From NCBI GenBank assembly GCA_020161575.1, contig JAIUNR010000007.1:124001-188000 (forward strand): a stretch of DNA of 64,000 nucleotides, given 5' to 3'. Positions 8,974 through 17,036 of this stretch are shown here, piece after piece (within the stretch, counting starts at the first letter, position 1; every line of letters starts with the position of its first letter). This stretch comes from Pseudomonadota bacterium. Its GTDB lineage: Bacteria; Pseudomonadota; Alphaproteobacteria; Rhizobiales; Beijerinckiaceae. Under the pieces are notes generated by a model. That model was given only the letters and a program-made list of their open reading frames with translations. It searched no databases and was not told the origin of the DNA. The translations under genes were made by a program, and so were the position numbers.

Positions 8974-10923
8974 ATGGTCCTTTCAGTGACTTCGGCCGCT
9001 GCCCGCGTGCCCAGTGCCGTGATGCCGGCAACCACAGCACCCGTTGATCCCAAGGTGACGGGAAAGCCTGCAAAAGCGCTCACCAAGAAGCCGGTTCCGT
9101 CTCTTCAGGAGATGAATGCCCAGGCGTATCTCCAGCGTCAGCAGATTGGTGCCGGTCTTTACGATCGCTCGCTGACCCTGCGTGAAGGCGCCGCCGCGCT
9201 CCGTCGTCAGGATGCAATCCAGCAATTCGCGATCGAGATCCAGCAAAAGGCCGGTGGCCCGACCGAGAAGGATCTGCGTCAGCTCGCCCGCAAGCTCGAG
9301 CGGGCGGATGCCCAGATCGATCGCCTCTCGCATAACGAAAAGGGCGCCGATCTCGACAGCCTTGAAGGCATTGACGGGCGCGATCTCGATATCGTGCAGG
9401 CCAATCTCGCGGACCGCATCCGCCATGGTCTCAAGGATGGCTCGCTGACGAAGGAAGAAGGCGAGCAGCTCCTCGCGCGCCAGCAGGAACTCGCCGACGT
9501 CGAATCCAAGCTGCGTGCCTCGGACGGCAAGCTGACCGCCGGCGAGCAGAAGCAGTTGCTCGACCAGCTTCGCAAGACCGCCGACGAGATCAATCAGGCC
9601 CGCAACAATGCGACGGGTGTCAATCTGGGAACCTATGATTATGCCCAGAGCGTCACCGATCGCCAGAACGCGCTGGAAAAGCAGCTCCAGGAAGGCCTCA
9701 AGCAAGGCAGCCTGACCGCTCAGGAAGCCGAGATCGTCCGCAAGGAGTTCGAGAAGGTCGCGGAGATGAAGGCAGCCGCCCAGGCCAGCGGCAAGATCGA
9801 CTGGCGCGAGGCGACCCAGCTCTCGAGTGCGATGGATGAAGCCGAGATCAAGCTCTACGATCTTCAGCGCAATACCGCCGGCAAGCAGCTCGCCCATTCC
9901 TATGTCGATGCTTCGGCGGTCGACAAGCGCCAGGCGCAGCAGCTGGAAAGCGTCACGCGCGGGATCGATAACGGGCGCCTCACCAATGAGGAAGCCGAAG
10001 CGCTTCTGCGCGCACAGCAGCGGATCGACAATATCCAGCAGCGCCTGTCCGATGGTGGCCTCACCCGCTCGGAATATCTCAAGCTTCATATCGAGATGAA
10101 CAACTTCTCGCTGGACTTCGCGGATCAATACGGTGACCGCGAACGCTATACCGGGCTGACTCCGCCTCCGGCCGGCGGTACGCCGGGTGGCGGTTCTGCC
10201 GGTGGTACGCCGGGTGGCGGTTCTGCTGGCGGTACGCCGGGCGGTGGTTCTGCTGGCGGTACGCCGGGCGGTGGTTCTGCTGGCGGTACGCCGGGCGGTG
10301 GTTCTGCCGGTGGTACGCCGGGCGGTGGTTCTGCTGGCGGTACGCCGGGCGGTGGTTCTGCTGGCGGTACGCCGGGTGGTGGTTCTGCCGGTGGTACGCC
10401 GGGCGGTGGTTCTGCTGGCGGCACGCCAGGTGGTGGGTCTGCTGGTGGTGTGACAACACCGCCTGTGGCTGGGCCGGTTACACCGCCTGTCGCTGAGCCG
10501 GTTGCGCCGCCGCCGGTGGCCGAGGCGCCGAAGCCTGAAGACAAGCCCGAAGCGCCTGCAGTGAAGCCGGAAGCCCCGGTCTCCGCGGAGGTCGAGAATT
10601 TCACCAAGGCGAAGATCGCCTTTGATGCGATCAAGGACCGCTTCGGCGAATGGATGACGGGTATGATGCGTGAGCGCACCAACTCGGTGCGGGATGCGCA
10701 TGACAAGCTCGTGGATAAGGCGCGAGAGATGCGCGAGGAGCAAGCCGATCGCGATGTTTCGCGCCGCGACCGGCTCCGCGCTGACAAGCGCAGGGAAGAC
10801 CACGGCTCCATGCCTGAATTCGGCGCCGCCCATGCCGAGAAGGCCGCGAAAGTGGCGAGCTACGCCAGCGTCGCGGCAGCCCCGGCCAAGCCGGAGCCCA
10901 GCCTTGGCAAGAAGGTCGCCTGA
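8974..10923 (+). CDS. Large repeat protein: four pseudo-EF-hand helical repeats, ten GGTPGGGSA units, charged tail
   Basis: A 649-residue protein I cannot assign to a known function. Residues 1-50 are Ala/Pro/Lys-rich with no clear signal peptide. Residues about 57-390 hold four repeats of roughly 75-80 residues (starting near 57, 136, 229 and 317). Most consist of two helix-turn-helix halves around a DG-x-LT-xx-E turn, for example LKDGSLTKEEGEQLL and SDGKLTAGEQKQLL. Residues 401-490 are ten identical GGTPGGGSA units, then a Pro/Val/Glu linker (491-545) and a basic, helical tail. The repeats resemble those in small uncharacterised proteobacterial proteins with GxLT-xx-E elements. ATG 8974 follows AGGGGA. 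A terminator follows the stop. Confidence 0.8.
   Translation: MVLSVTSAAARVPSAVMPATTAPVDPKVTGKPAKALTKKPVPSLQEMNAQAYLQRQQIGAGLYDRSLTLREGAAALRRQDAIQQFAIEIQQKAGGPTEKDLRQLARKLERADAQIDRLSHNEKGADLDSLEGIDGRDLDIVQANLADRIRHGLKDGSLTKEEGEQLLARQQELADVESKLRASDGKLTAGEQKQLLDQLRKTADEINQARNNATGVNLGTYDYAQSVTDRQNALEKQLQEGLKQGSLTAQEAEIVRKEFEKVAEMKAAAQASGKIDWREATQLSSAMDEAEIKLYDLQRNTAGKQLAHSYVDASAVDKRQAQQLESVTRGIDNGRLTNEEAEALLRAQQRIDNIQQRLSDGGLTRSEYLKLHIEMNNFSLDFADQYGDRERYTGLTPPPAGGTPGGGSAGGTPGGGSAGGTPGGGSAGGTPGGGSAGGTPGGGSAGGTPGGGSAGGTPGGGSAGGTPGGGSAGGTPGGGSAGGTPGGGSAGGVTTPPVAGPVTPPVAEPVAPPPVAEAPKPEDKPEAPAVKPEAPVSAEVENFTKAKIAFDAIKDRFGEWMTGMMRERTNSVRDAHDKLVDKAREMREEQADRDVSRRDRLRADKRREDHGSMPEFGAAHAEKAAKVASYASVAAAPAKPEPSLGKKVA
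10174..10443 (+). repeat. 27-bp minisatellite, exactly 10 copies, coding for GGTPGGGSA
   Basis: Ten head-to-tail 27-base units with no gaps, in frame within the large repeat protein. All ten encode the same nine residues GGTPGGGSA; every base difference between units is synonymous. Units 3, 4 and 7 are identical, as are 6 and 9. The junction GCC-GGT recurs at units 1/2, 5/6 and 8/9, which suggests that blocks of three to four units were duplicated. Copy number is likely to vary between strains. Confidence 0.95.
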
Positions 10924-10953
10924 CGCGGCTTTTCCACCCAATCAGAAATCAGG

Positions 10954-10985
10954 AGCCGGGCAGCAATGCCCGGCTTCTTCTGTTT
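10954..10985 (+). terminator. Rho-independent terminator after the repeat-protein gene
   Basis: Nine-bp perfect stem AGCCGGGCA (10954-10962) and TGCCCGGCT (10967-10975) with a GCAA tetraloop, followed by the T-rich tail TCTTCTGTTT. It begins 30 bases after the stop codon. Confidence 0.85.
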
Positions 10986-11011
10986 CCGGCGATGCCGTGC
11001 GTATGAGGGTG

Positions 11012-11047
11012 AGCATAAAGAAAAGCCGGACCTTCAAGGCCCGGCTT
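11012..11047 (-). terminator. Terminator for the DUF1127 gene
   Basis: On the minus strand AAGCCGG (11047-11041) pairs with CCGGCTT (11029-11023), extended by an inner CCTT/AAGG pairing, and runs into TTTTCTTTATG. It faces the terminator at 10954-10985, so the two convergent genes each have their own. Confidence 0.75.
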
Positions 11048-11072
11048 CAGTCGATCGCAATGGAAGGCACGT

Positions 11073-11417
11073 TCAGGAATAGACAACCGGCCCGGCGGAG
11101 GGGAGAGTGCCGGGCCGGCTTCTGCCAGCCGCGCCGCGGCCCGAAGGCATTGCGGGTCGGCTCGCGCTATCCTGCCGGGCGCTGGGTTGACGCTCGGCTG
11201 CGATCAAAGACAGAGTCACGGTCGGATCGCTGAGAAGAGACGTGCCGAGCGCAAGCCGGACATCGCGCCGGGTGAGGCCGATATCGTCCAGCGTGTGCTG
11301 ATCCCAATCAGCCAGGCGCATCGCCGAGCGGCGGTGCGCAAGCGCCCGGATGACGCGACGTGTCGCACTTGCGAGCGCAAGCAGCGAAACAGTCAACACG
11401 CCCGGTGCGAAGGCCAT
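11073..11417 (-). CDS. DUF1127 (YjiS-like) domain protein
   Basis: A 114-residue protein with a short hydrophobic N terminus (MAFAPGVLTVSLLALAS) and the DUF1127 core RLADWDQHTLDDIGLTRRDV near residues 33-52. The domain is short, basic and thought to bind RNA or act in regulation in alphaproteobacteria. The last 40 residues are low complexity and overlap a 10-bp inverted repeat (11087-11096 with 11109-11118). ATG 11417 is chosen because GGAGGAG is 8 bases upstream. It is divergent from the LysR gene, a frequent pairing that hints at regulation by it. Confidence 0.8.
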   Translation of the reverse strand: MAFAPGVLTVSLLALASATRRVIRALAHRRSAMRLADWDQHTLDDIGLTRRDVRLALGTSLLSDPTVTLSLIAAERQPSARQDSASRPAMPSGRGAAGRSRPGTLPSAGPVVYS

Positions 11418-11567
11418 TGGAAATCTCCTCCGGGAGAGCGCCAATGCGGTGTCTCCCGATCCGATGGTCGAAAAATAGCGATTTCCCTTGCATTAAGAAA
11501 ACGAATGTTTTTCATCTTCTCATCAAAATCATGCATTGGTTGACCGAAGGGGCACCAAGGAGGGGCG

Positions 11568-12461
11568 ATGCTGCCGGTTCTGGACAATGATCATCTGAGA
11601 ACCTTGATCGCGATCGCCGAATCCGGCTCCTTCACGCGGGCGGCGGATATCGTGAACAAGACGCAGAGCGCGGTCTCGATGCAGATCCGTCGGCTGGAAG
11701 AGCGCCTTGACCGCGAGATCTTCGTGAAAGACGGCCGCACCGCGCGTCTCACCCTGGATGGCGAGCGCCTGCTCGACTACGCCTATCGCATCATGCGCCT
11801 CAATGACGAGGCGATGGCGATGTTCCGCGAGGAGCGCCTCTCCGGCCGGGTGAAGCTTGGTGTGCCGGATGATTATGCGGAGCGTTACCTGCCGCGCATT
11901 CTCGCGCGCTTCACCGCGTCCAATCCGGGGATCGAGGTCGCGGTCATCTGCGAGCCTACCGAATATCTCGTGCCGAACCTGCAATCGTGCGAGATCGACA
12001 TGGCGATCATCACGCATTCCGACAAGCGCGGCGCAGGCGAGGTGATCCGCGAGGAGCGGCTGCTCTGGGTGGCTTCGCAACGCCATTGCACGCATGAGCA
12101 GCGTCCCTTGCCGCTTGCGCTCGGGCGAGACAATTGCAACTGGCGGCGCGCGGCGACCAGCGGGCTGGCGGAAATGGGCGTTCCCTTCCGCATTCTCTAC
12201 ACCAGCTGGAATTCGGCGGCGGTGGGCGCCGTGGTGCTGGCGGGGCTCGCGATCTCGGTCCTGCCGGAAAGCGCGATCCGTCCCGGAATGCGCGTGCTTA
12301 CCGCCGAGGATGGCTTCCCTGATCTGCCGATGGTGAAGATCGCGCTTCTGCGCAACCCCAACGCGCGCGATCACGTCGCCAACGCGCTGGCAAACCACAT
12401 CATCCAGAGTCTCGACAATCTCTCCTACGAGACTCGCGGCATGATGCTGGCGGCGGAGTAA
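11568..12461 (+). CDS. LysR family transcriptional regulator
   Basis: A 297-residue LysR-type regulator: N-terminal winged helix-turn-helix (residues about 5-65, with HLRTLIAIAESGSFTRAADIV and QSAVSMQIRRLEERL) and a substrate-binding domain (about 92-290). The ligand is unknown. The divergent DUF1127 gene shares a 150-bp intergenic region, where AAAAC-GAAT-GTTTT (11498-11511) is a candidate binding site. Its stop codon abuts the gshA stop on the other strand with no gap, and no terminator is visible between them. Confidence 0.9.
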   Translation: MLPVLDNDHLRTLIAIAESGSFTRAADIVNKTQSAVSMQIRRLEERLDREIFVKDGRTARLTLDGERLLDYAYRIMRLNDEAMAMFREERLSGRVKLGVPDDYAERYLPRILARFTASNPGIEVAVICEPTEYLVPNLQSCEIDMAIITHSDKRGAGEVIREERLLWVASQRHCTHEQRPLPLALGRDNCNWRRAATSGLAEMGVPFRILYTSWNSAAVGAVVLAGLAISVLPESAIRPGMRVLTAEDGFPDLPMVKIALLRNPNARDHVANALANHIIQSLDNLSYETRGMMLAAE

Positions 12462-13835
12462 TCAATAGGCCGCCGTTTCGAAAACGGGCTTCATGGAACC
12501 CTGCCACGGACCTTTGAAAAGATCGATCAGCGCTTCGGCCTGCGTCTTTCCGCCCGCGACAAGCGCTTCCAGGGGTTCGAGGAAGTGGCTCTCCGTGCGA
12601 CCGGCGGAATCGAGCCTGTTGCGGCGCTCGAGCCCCGCGCGCGACAGCGCCAAAGTCTCGCGAGCCAGCTCAAGTACCTTGCGGCCGCGGATTTCCGCGT
12701 TGAAGCCAAGGCGCGGCACATCATCGCGCAGCTGCTGGCGTTCACCGGCATTCCAGCCTTTCACCAGATCCCAGGCGGCATCAAGCGCGCCGGCATCGTA
12801 GAGAAGGCCAACCCAGAAGGCGCTTTTCGCGCAGATCATCGGGCGCGGGCCGACATCCGCGCCGCGCATCTCGAGATAGCGCTTGAGCCGGACCTCGGGG
12901 AAAATCGTGCCGAGATGGTTGACCCAATCCGATTGCATGGCCCGCTCGCCGGGAAGGCCGGGCAGCTTGCCCTCCAGCAGGGCGCGGAAGGATTGGCCGG
13001 CGACATTGTGATAGGTATCGCCGCGCTTGACGAAATACATCGGGACATCGAGAGCGTAATCGACATAGCGCTCGAAGCCGAAGCCATCCTCGAAGGCGAA
13101 GGGGAGCATGCCGGCGCGGTGATTGTCGGTATCGCGCCAGATTTCCGAACGCGCGGAGAGGAAGCCGTTGAGCTTGCCCTCGGTAAACGGGGAATTGGCG
13201 AAGAGCGCGGTCGCGACCGGCTGGAGCGCGAGAGAGACGCGCATCTTCTTCACCATATCCGCCTCGGAGGCGAAATCGAGGTTCACCTGCACGGTGGAGG
13301 TGCGGTACATCATGTCGTGTCCGCGTGTGCCGACCTTCGCCATATAAGGGCGCATGATATCCGTGTAACGCGCCTTGGGCATGATCGGCGTTTCTGCATA
13401 GCTCCAGAGCGGCGACATGCCGAGGCCGAGAAAACGGATGCCGAGCGGGTCGGCGATCTGCTTGACCTGCGCGAGATGGGCGCCAAGCTCGACGCAGGTG
13501 TGATGCAGGGTTTCGAGCGGTGCGCCGGAAAGCTCGAACTGCCCACCCGGTTCGAGGCTGATCGCACCGCCGCCGGTGACATCGTAGAGGCCGATCGGGT
13601 TTTCACCCTCCATGATTGGCTCCCAGCCGAGCAGGCCCTGCATACCTTCGAGGAGCTTGCGAATGCCACGCTCTCCGTCATAGGGCACGGGCGAAAGGTC
13701 GGCGGCGTAGAACGGGAATTTCTCGTGTTCGGTGCCAATGCGGAACGATGAGGCTGGTTTGCAGCCCTTCTCGATCCAGCCGACAAGCGCATCGCGCCCC
13801 TCGATGGGCGTCAGATCGACGGTATCGCGCGCCAT
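12462..13835 (-). CDS. gshA: Glutamate-cysteine ligase (GCS2/plant-type)
   Basis: Makes gamma-glutamylcysteine from glutamate, cysteine and ATP, the first step of glutathione synthesis, in the cytoplasm. The 457-residue protein is of the class shared by alphaproteobacteria and plants: SSFRIGTEHEKFPF near the N terminus, then GGAISLEPGGQFELSGAP and MMYRTSTVQVNLDF. ATG 13835 is supported by GAGGA 6 bases upstream; the open frame continues 27 codons higher without conservation. It lies 103 bases downstream of rsmE on the same strand and is probably co-transcribed. Confidence 0.95.
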   Translation of the reverse strand: MARDTVDLTPIEGRDALVGWIEKGCKPASSFRIGTEHEKFPFYAADLSPVPYDGERGIRKLLEGMQGLLGWEPIMEGENPIGLYDVTGGGAISLEPGGQFELSGAPLETLHHTCVELGAHLAQVKQIADPLGIRFLGLGMSPLWSYAETPIMPKARYTDIMRPYMAKVGTRGHDMMYRTSTVQVNLDFASEADMVKKMRVSLALQPVATALFANSPFTEGKLNGFLSARSEIWRDTDNHRAGMLPFAFEDGFGFERYVDYALDVPMYFVKRGDTYHNVAGQSFRALLEGKLPGLPGERAMQSDWVNHLGTIFPEVRLKRYLEMRGADVGPRPMICAKSAFWVGLLYDAGALDAAWDLVKGWNAGERQQLRDDVPRLGFNAEIRGRKVLELARETLALSRAGLERRNRLDSAGRTESHFLEPLEALVAGGKTQAEALIDLFKGPWQGSMKPVFETAAY

Positions 13836-13938
13836 GAAATCCTCGAAAAGCGGAGTGGGAAAAGCGCCGGAGCGCAGGGTTTCGTGGGTTATAGGTATCG
13901 CTATGCGCCTCGGCAATGGCGGGCAGGGCGATTAATTT

Positions 13939-14712
13939 TCACTTGTCCGGGAGGTGGTTTTGCGAGCGCCAATCGCCCAGAACGGCCTGCGCCAGAGCCA
14001 ATGCGGCCACCGCCGCCGTATCCGCCCGCAGGATGCGCGGGCCGAGCGAAAGGCGGCAGAGGGCAGGGTGGTCGAGGATCGACCGGCGCTCTTCCTCGGT
14101 AAAGCCCCCTTCGGGACCGACAAGAACCGTGATGCTTGCCGCGCCGCGCCCCCCGGCGGCCTTCAGCGCGGCAACCGGATCGGCGATATCGGCATCTTCA
14201 TCGGCGAAAACCAGCAATTCTTCCTTGCCGAGCGCGGCGAGGAAGGTATCGAGCCGCTTCTCAGGTTCAATTTCGGGCAGGGTGAGAATGCCGCATTGCT
14301 CGGCGGCCTCAACCGCGTTGGCGAGCAGTTTGTCCGGTTTCAGGTTGCGCTGCTGGGTGCGCTGGGTGATGACCGGCGCGAGCCGGGCGGCACCCATCTC
14401 CACCGCTTTTTGCACCATGTAGTCGAGCCGCCCGACCTTGAGCGGCGCGAAAGCATAGCGGATCACGCCCGGTCTGGTCTGGACGCGCATATGCTGAAGG
14501 AGCTTCAAAACCGCGGTCTTGCGCGTGGGTTTCACGATCTCGGCCAGCCACTCGCCGTCACGGCCGTTGAAAACGAGCAGCTTTGCTCCTTCGTCCATGC
14601 GCAGCACGTTGAGCAGATAGTTCATCTGCCCGGCTTCGAGCGGCACAAGCGCGCCCTCGCCAAGTGGCGGCGAAACGAAAAGGCGATGGGTGGCGAAATC
14701 ATAGCGGGCCAT
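13939..14712 (-). CDS. rsmE: 16S rRNA (uracil1498-N3)-methyltransferase
   Basis: SPOUT-class methyltransferase that modifies U1498 of 16S rRNA. 257 residues: an N-terminal PUA-like part (HRLFVSPPLGEGALVPL, NYLLNVLRMDEGAKLLVFNG), the KAVEMGAARLAPVITQRTQ segment, and the C-terminal knot with LVGPEGGFTEEER and LGPRILRADTAAVAAL, which binds S-adenosylmethionine. Upstream of gshA on the same strand. The 254 bases before its start carry the 110-bp element at 14724-14833. Confidence 0.95.
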   Translation of the reverse strand: MARYDFATHRLFVSPPLGEGALVPLEAGQMNYLLNVLRMDEGAKLLVFNGRDGEWLAEIVKPTRKTAVLKLLQHMRVQTRPGVIRYAFAPLKVGRLDYMVQKAVEMGAARLAPVITQRTQQRNLKPDKLLANAVEAAEQCGILTLPEIEPEKRLDTFLAALGKEELLVFADEDADIADPVAALKAAGGRGAASITVLVGPEGGFTEEERRSILDHPALCRLSLGPRILRADTAAVAALALAQAVLGDWRSQNHLPDK

Positions 14713-14723
14713 GAAAAAAACCC

Positions 14724-14833
14724 TTAGAGCATTTTTCGCTTCCGTGGATACCGGCTGATCGAAAGAAAATACGTCAGAACAAAATGATAGAGCGGATATC
14801 GGCCCGATTTGGCCGGATCGCCATCTGCTCTAA
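14724..14833. repeat. Small intergenic element with 8-bp terminal inverted repeats
   Basis: A 110-base non-coding element bounded by TTAGAGCA (14724-14731) and its perfect inverse TGCTCTAA (14826-14833). The left half carries GTGGATACCGG and AGAACAAAATGATAGAGC; from memory these resemble the dispersed AGAGCATTTT...GTGGATACCGG intergenic repeats of Hyphomicrobiales genomes. Only one copy was noticed in this window. It lies between the divergent rsmE and the secreted-protein gene. Confidence 0.6.
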
Positions 14834-14966
14834 ACCACGAGAATCTCGCGTCAATATGGGCGATATACCAAAAATCGCCTTGATTTTTCAAAATGGATCG
14901 CAATCGATCACAGCCACATCAAAACGACCGCCGGACTTTATCGGCGGCCGAGGGGAAAGAATCGGA

Positions 14967-15395
14967 ATGACCAAGACGGGACTTCGTGTCGCCTTCGCGC
15001 TTCTGGGACTGGGCATGGCCTCCGCACCGACTTTCGCGCTGACGGCAAGCTGCCAGGCCGAACTCGACAAGAACGGCGCCGAGCGTCTTGCTGTCATCCA
15101 ACGCATCAACAACTTCGCCAAGAAGCGCCCGACGGCGAAGGCCGCTTGCGGAACCTTCAACGAGCTGGTCGCGACGGAAGCCAAGATGCTCAAATGGATG
15201 GAAGGCAACAAGGATTGGTGCCAGCTGCCCGACGCCTTCGTCGAGGATTTCCGTAAGGGCACGTCCAATGCGGTCAAGGCACGCAACCAGACCTGCGCCG
15301 CCGCCAAGCGCGAGGCGGAAGGTGGTGGGGGCGGCGCCGCGCCGCGCGGCCCGCGCCCCGGTTCCGGCATTCCGCTGCCCAAAGGCGCGTTGTGA
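14967..15395 (+). CDS. Small secreted protein with four cysteines
   Basis: A 142-residue protein of unknown function with a clear signal peptide (about residues 1-24, h-region VAFALLGLGMA, cleavage near APTFA). The mature part is helical and has cysteines at 29, 61, 85 and 110, which could form two disulfides in the periplasm. It ends in a Gly/Pro-rich tail. ATG 14967 follows AGGGGAAAG. Its stop overlaps the GTG start of ubiA, so the two are translationally coupled. I do not recognise a named family. Confidence 0.75.
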   Translation: MTKTGLRVAFALLGLGMASAPTFALTASCQAELDKNGAERLAVIQRINNFAKKRPTAKAACGTFNELVATEAKMLKWMEGNKDWCQLPDAFVEDFRKGTSNAVKARNQTCAAAKREAEGGGGGAAPRGPRPGSGIPLPKGAL

Positions 15396-16336
15396 GATTT
15401 CCGGGGCTGAGCCCGGCGCCCGGCGCGACGCCGGATGCCGTGCGCCGCTCCTTCGTCGAGCGCCTGCCGGAAGCGATCCGGCCCTATGCCCGCATGGCGC
15501 GGCTCGACCGGCCGATCGGCTGGTGGCTGCTCGTGCTGCCCTGCTGGTGGAGCGCCGCGCTCGCGGCGCGCATGGCAGGGCAGGTTCCCGATGCCGGGCT
15601 CTTTCTCCTGTTCCTGATCGGTGCCGTGGTGATGCGCGGCGCCGGCTCCACCTGGAATGACATCAGCGACAGGGATCTCGACGCTTCCGTCGCCCGCACC
15701 GCGAGCCGTCCCCTGCCTTCGGGGCAGGTCAGCGTGAAGCAGGCGCTTTTGTTTCTGGCGCTTCAGGCGCTGATCGGGCTCGGTGTCCTTCTCACCTTCA
15801 ATCGTTTCGCGATTGTGCTCGGCCTGCTCTCGCTTGCCCCGGTACTGGTCTACCCGTTCATGAAACGCGTCACGCATCACCCGCAGGTCGTTCTGGGCCT
15901 TGCCTTCGCGTGGGGCGCGCTGATGGGGTTCGCGGTGCAGCTCGGCACCGTGCCACTCGCTGGTTTGCTGCTTTATGCCGGCACCATCTTCTGGGTCGTG
16001 GGCTATGACACGATCTACGCGCTGCAGGATATCGAGGATGATGCCATTGTCGGCATCGGCTCCACCGCGCGCGCCTATGGCCGGCATGTCCGGCTATTCA
16101 TCGTGGCCATGTATGGCGCTGCGTCGACGCTGATCGGTGCTGCGATTTCACTGGCCGGCGCGGGGCCCGCCGCATGGCTCGGCCTGTTGGCGTTCGCGAC
16201 GCATCTTGGCTGGCAGGCGCTGATCCTCAGGCGGGAGGACCCGCTTCAGGCGCTGCGCCTTTTCCGCGCCAATCGCGATGCCGGGTTCGTCCTGTTCGCC
16301 GGCCTTATGCTGGATGCGCTGATCGCCGTTATGTGA
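15392..16336 (+). CDS. ubiA: 4-hydroxybenzoate polyprenyltransferase
   Basis: Integral membrane prenyltransferase that attaches the polyprenyl tail to 4-hydroxybenzoate in ubiquinone synthesis. 314 residues with about eight helices. The first prenyl-diphosphate motif is GSTWNDISDRDLDASV, the second is GYDTIYALQDIEDD; RPLPSG follows the first as expected. GTG start at 15392 overlaps the previous stop. The polyprenyl diphosphate substrate would come from the synthase at 62645-63658. Its stop abuts the DUF6101 gene stop directly. Confidence 0.95.
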   Translation: MRFPGLSPAPGATPDAVRRSFVERLPEAIRPYARMARLDRPIGWWLLVLPCWWSAALAARMAGQVPDAGLFLLFLIGAVVMRGAGSTWNDISDRDLDASVARTASRPLPSGQVSVKQALLFLALQALIGLGVLLTFNRFAIVLGLLSLAPVLVYPFMKRVTHHPQVVLGLAFAWGALMGFAVQLGTVPLAGLLLYAGTIFWVVGYDTIYALQDIEDDAIVGIGSTARAYGRHVRLFIVAMYGAASTLIGAAISLAGAGPAAWLGLLAFATHLGWQALILRREDPLQALRLFRANRDAGFVLFAGLMLDALIAVM

Positions 16337-16807
16337 TCAGCCTTCCGTCCGCGCCGTTTTTCCCTGTCCGCCCGCGTAAGCCGGCAATGGCGGCCTGCGC
16401 CGTGCCAGAAAACGCGGTCGGCGGCCGGAAAGCGGTGAACCCTTGCGCCGCGCGAAGGGGCGATCCGGCAGCATCGAGGTGATGGGCGTCATCTCGCCGC
16501 GAATATCGAGAATGAAAAGCGGCAGGTTGAGATCCCGCCCCAACCCGCGCCAGAGCGCGATGACATCATCCGGTTCATGCGCGACATGCAGGGCCGGAGC
16601 CAGCGCGCCGGCTTCGTCCATCGCGCGGATCGCGACACGCGGGACGCCTTCCTCACCGGCCTCGAAAGCGAGAACAAGGCCGCGGATTCCCGTAATTGGC
16701 GCATGGCGCGCGTTCGGATCATTGTCATTCGCGGCTCTTGCCACGAAATCGCCGGGACCGGGCCGCACGCGGCTGCCCGGTCCATCTGCGCGATGGCTCG
16801 TCATCAT
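16337..16807 (-). CDS. DUF6101 family protein
   Basis: A 156-residue protein matching, from memory, the DUF6101 family of Hyphomicrobiales: a beta-rich core (TGIRGLVLAFEAG, HVAHEPDDVIALWRGLGRDL, LPLFILDIRGEM) and a basic tail with GRRPRFLARRRPPLP. Function unknown; no signal peptide. ATG 16807 has CAGGGACAGG upstream; a TTG at 16813 and an ATG at 16804 are alternatives. The stop touches that of ubiA on the other strand. Confidence 0.7.
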   Translation of the reverse strand: MMTSHRADGPGSRVRPGPGDFVARAANDNDPNARHAPITGIRGLVLAFEAGEEGVPRVAIRAMDEAGALAPALHVAHEPDDVIALWRGLGRDLNLPLFILDIRGEMTPITSMLPDRPFARRKGSPLSGRRPRFLARRRPPLPAYAGGQGKTARTEG

Positions 16808-16866
16808 GTTCAACGCCTGTCCCTGCCGGAGATTTCTTTTTGTTCCCCGATCATGAGGAGAGCCTA

Positions 16867-16905
16867 ATGCCCAACCGCCCGGATTCCCCTAAGAAGCTGG
16901 GTTAA
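16867..16905 (+). CDS. Possible 12-residue leader ORF upstream of ispH
   Basis: ATG at 16867 opens a 12-codon frame (MPNRPDSPKKLG, TAA) with an AGGAG sequence 9 bases upstream. It lies in the 229-base gap between divergent DUF6101 and ispH, 131 bases before ispH. It may be a real small peptide or a regulatory leader, or chance. No stem able to couple it to ispH was found. Confidence 0.2.
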   Translation: MPNRPDSPKKLG

Positions 16906-17036
16906 GCAGCGATAACCATCGCCTTTTGGCGCCAAAACGGCATTCGTGCTTCATGAAAGGTAACTTCGTTGCCGCGTCTTGACCCTATCCGCGCGCCGCG
17001 CCACAAACCCGGGGCGCCCTGCTGGAAGATAGCTCG

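Noticed and set aside
8983-10941. Long open frame on the minus strand opposite the repeat protein (652 codons)
   Set aside because: It is rich in Arg/Thr and mirrors the plus-strand repeats. The plus strand has the start signals, terminator and a coherent repeat pattern, so this is a codon-bias shadow.
11087-11118. Ten-bp inverted repeat at the end of the DUF1127 gene as terminator
   Set aside because: It lies inside the coding frame without a T tail; the real terminator is at 11012-11047.
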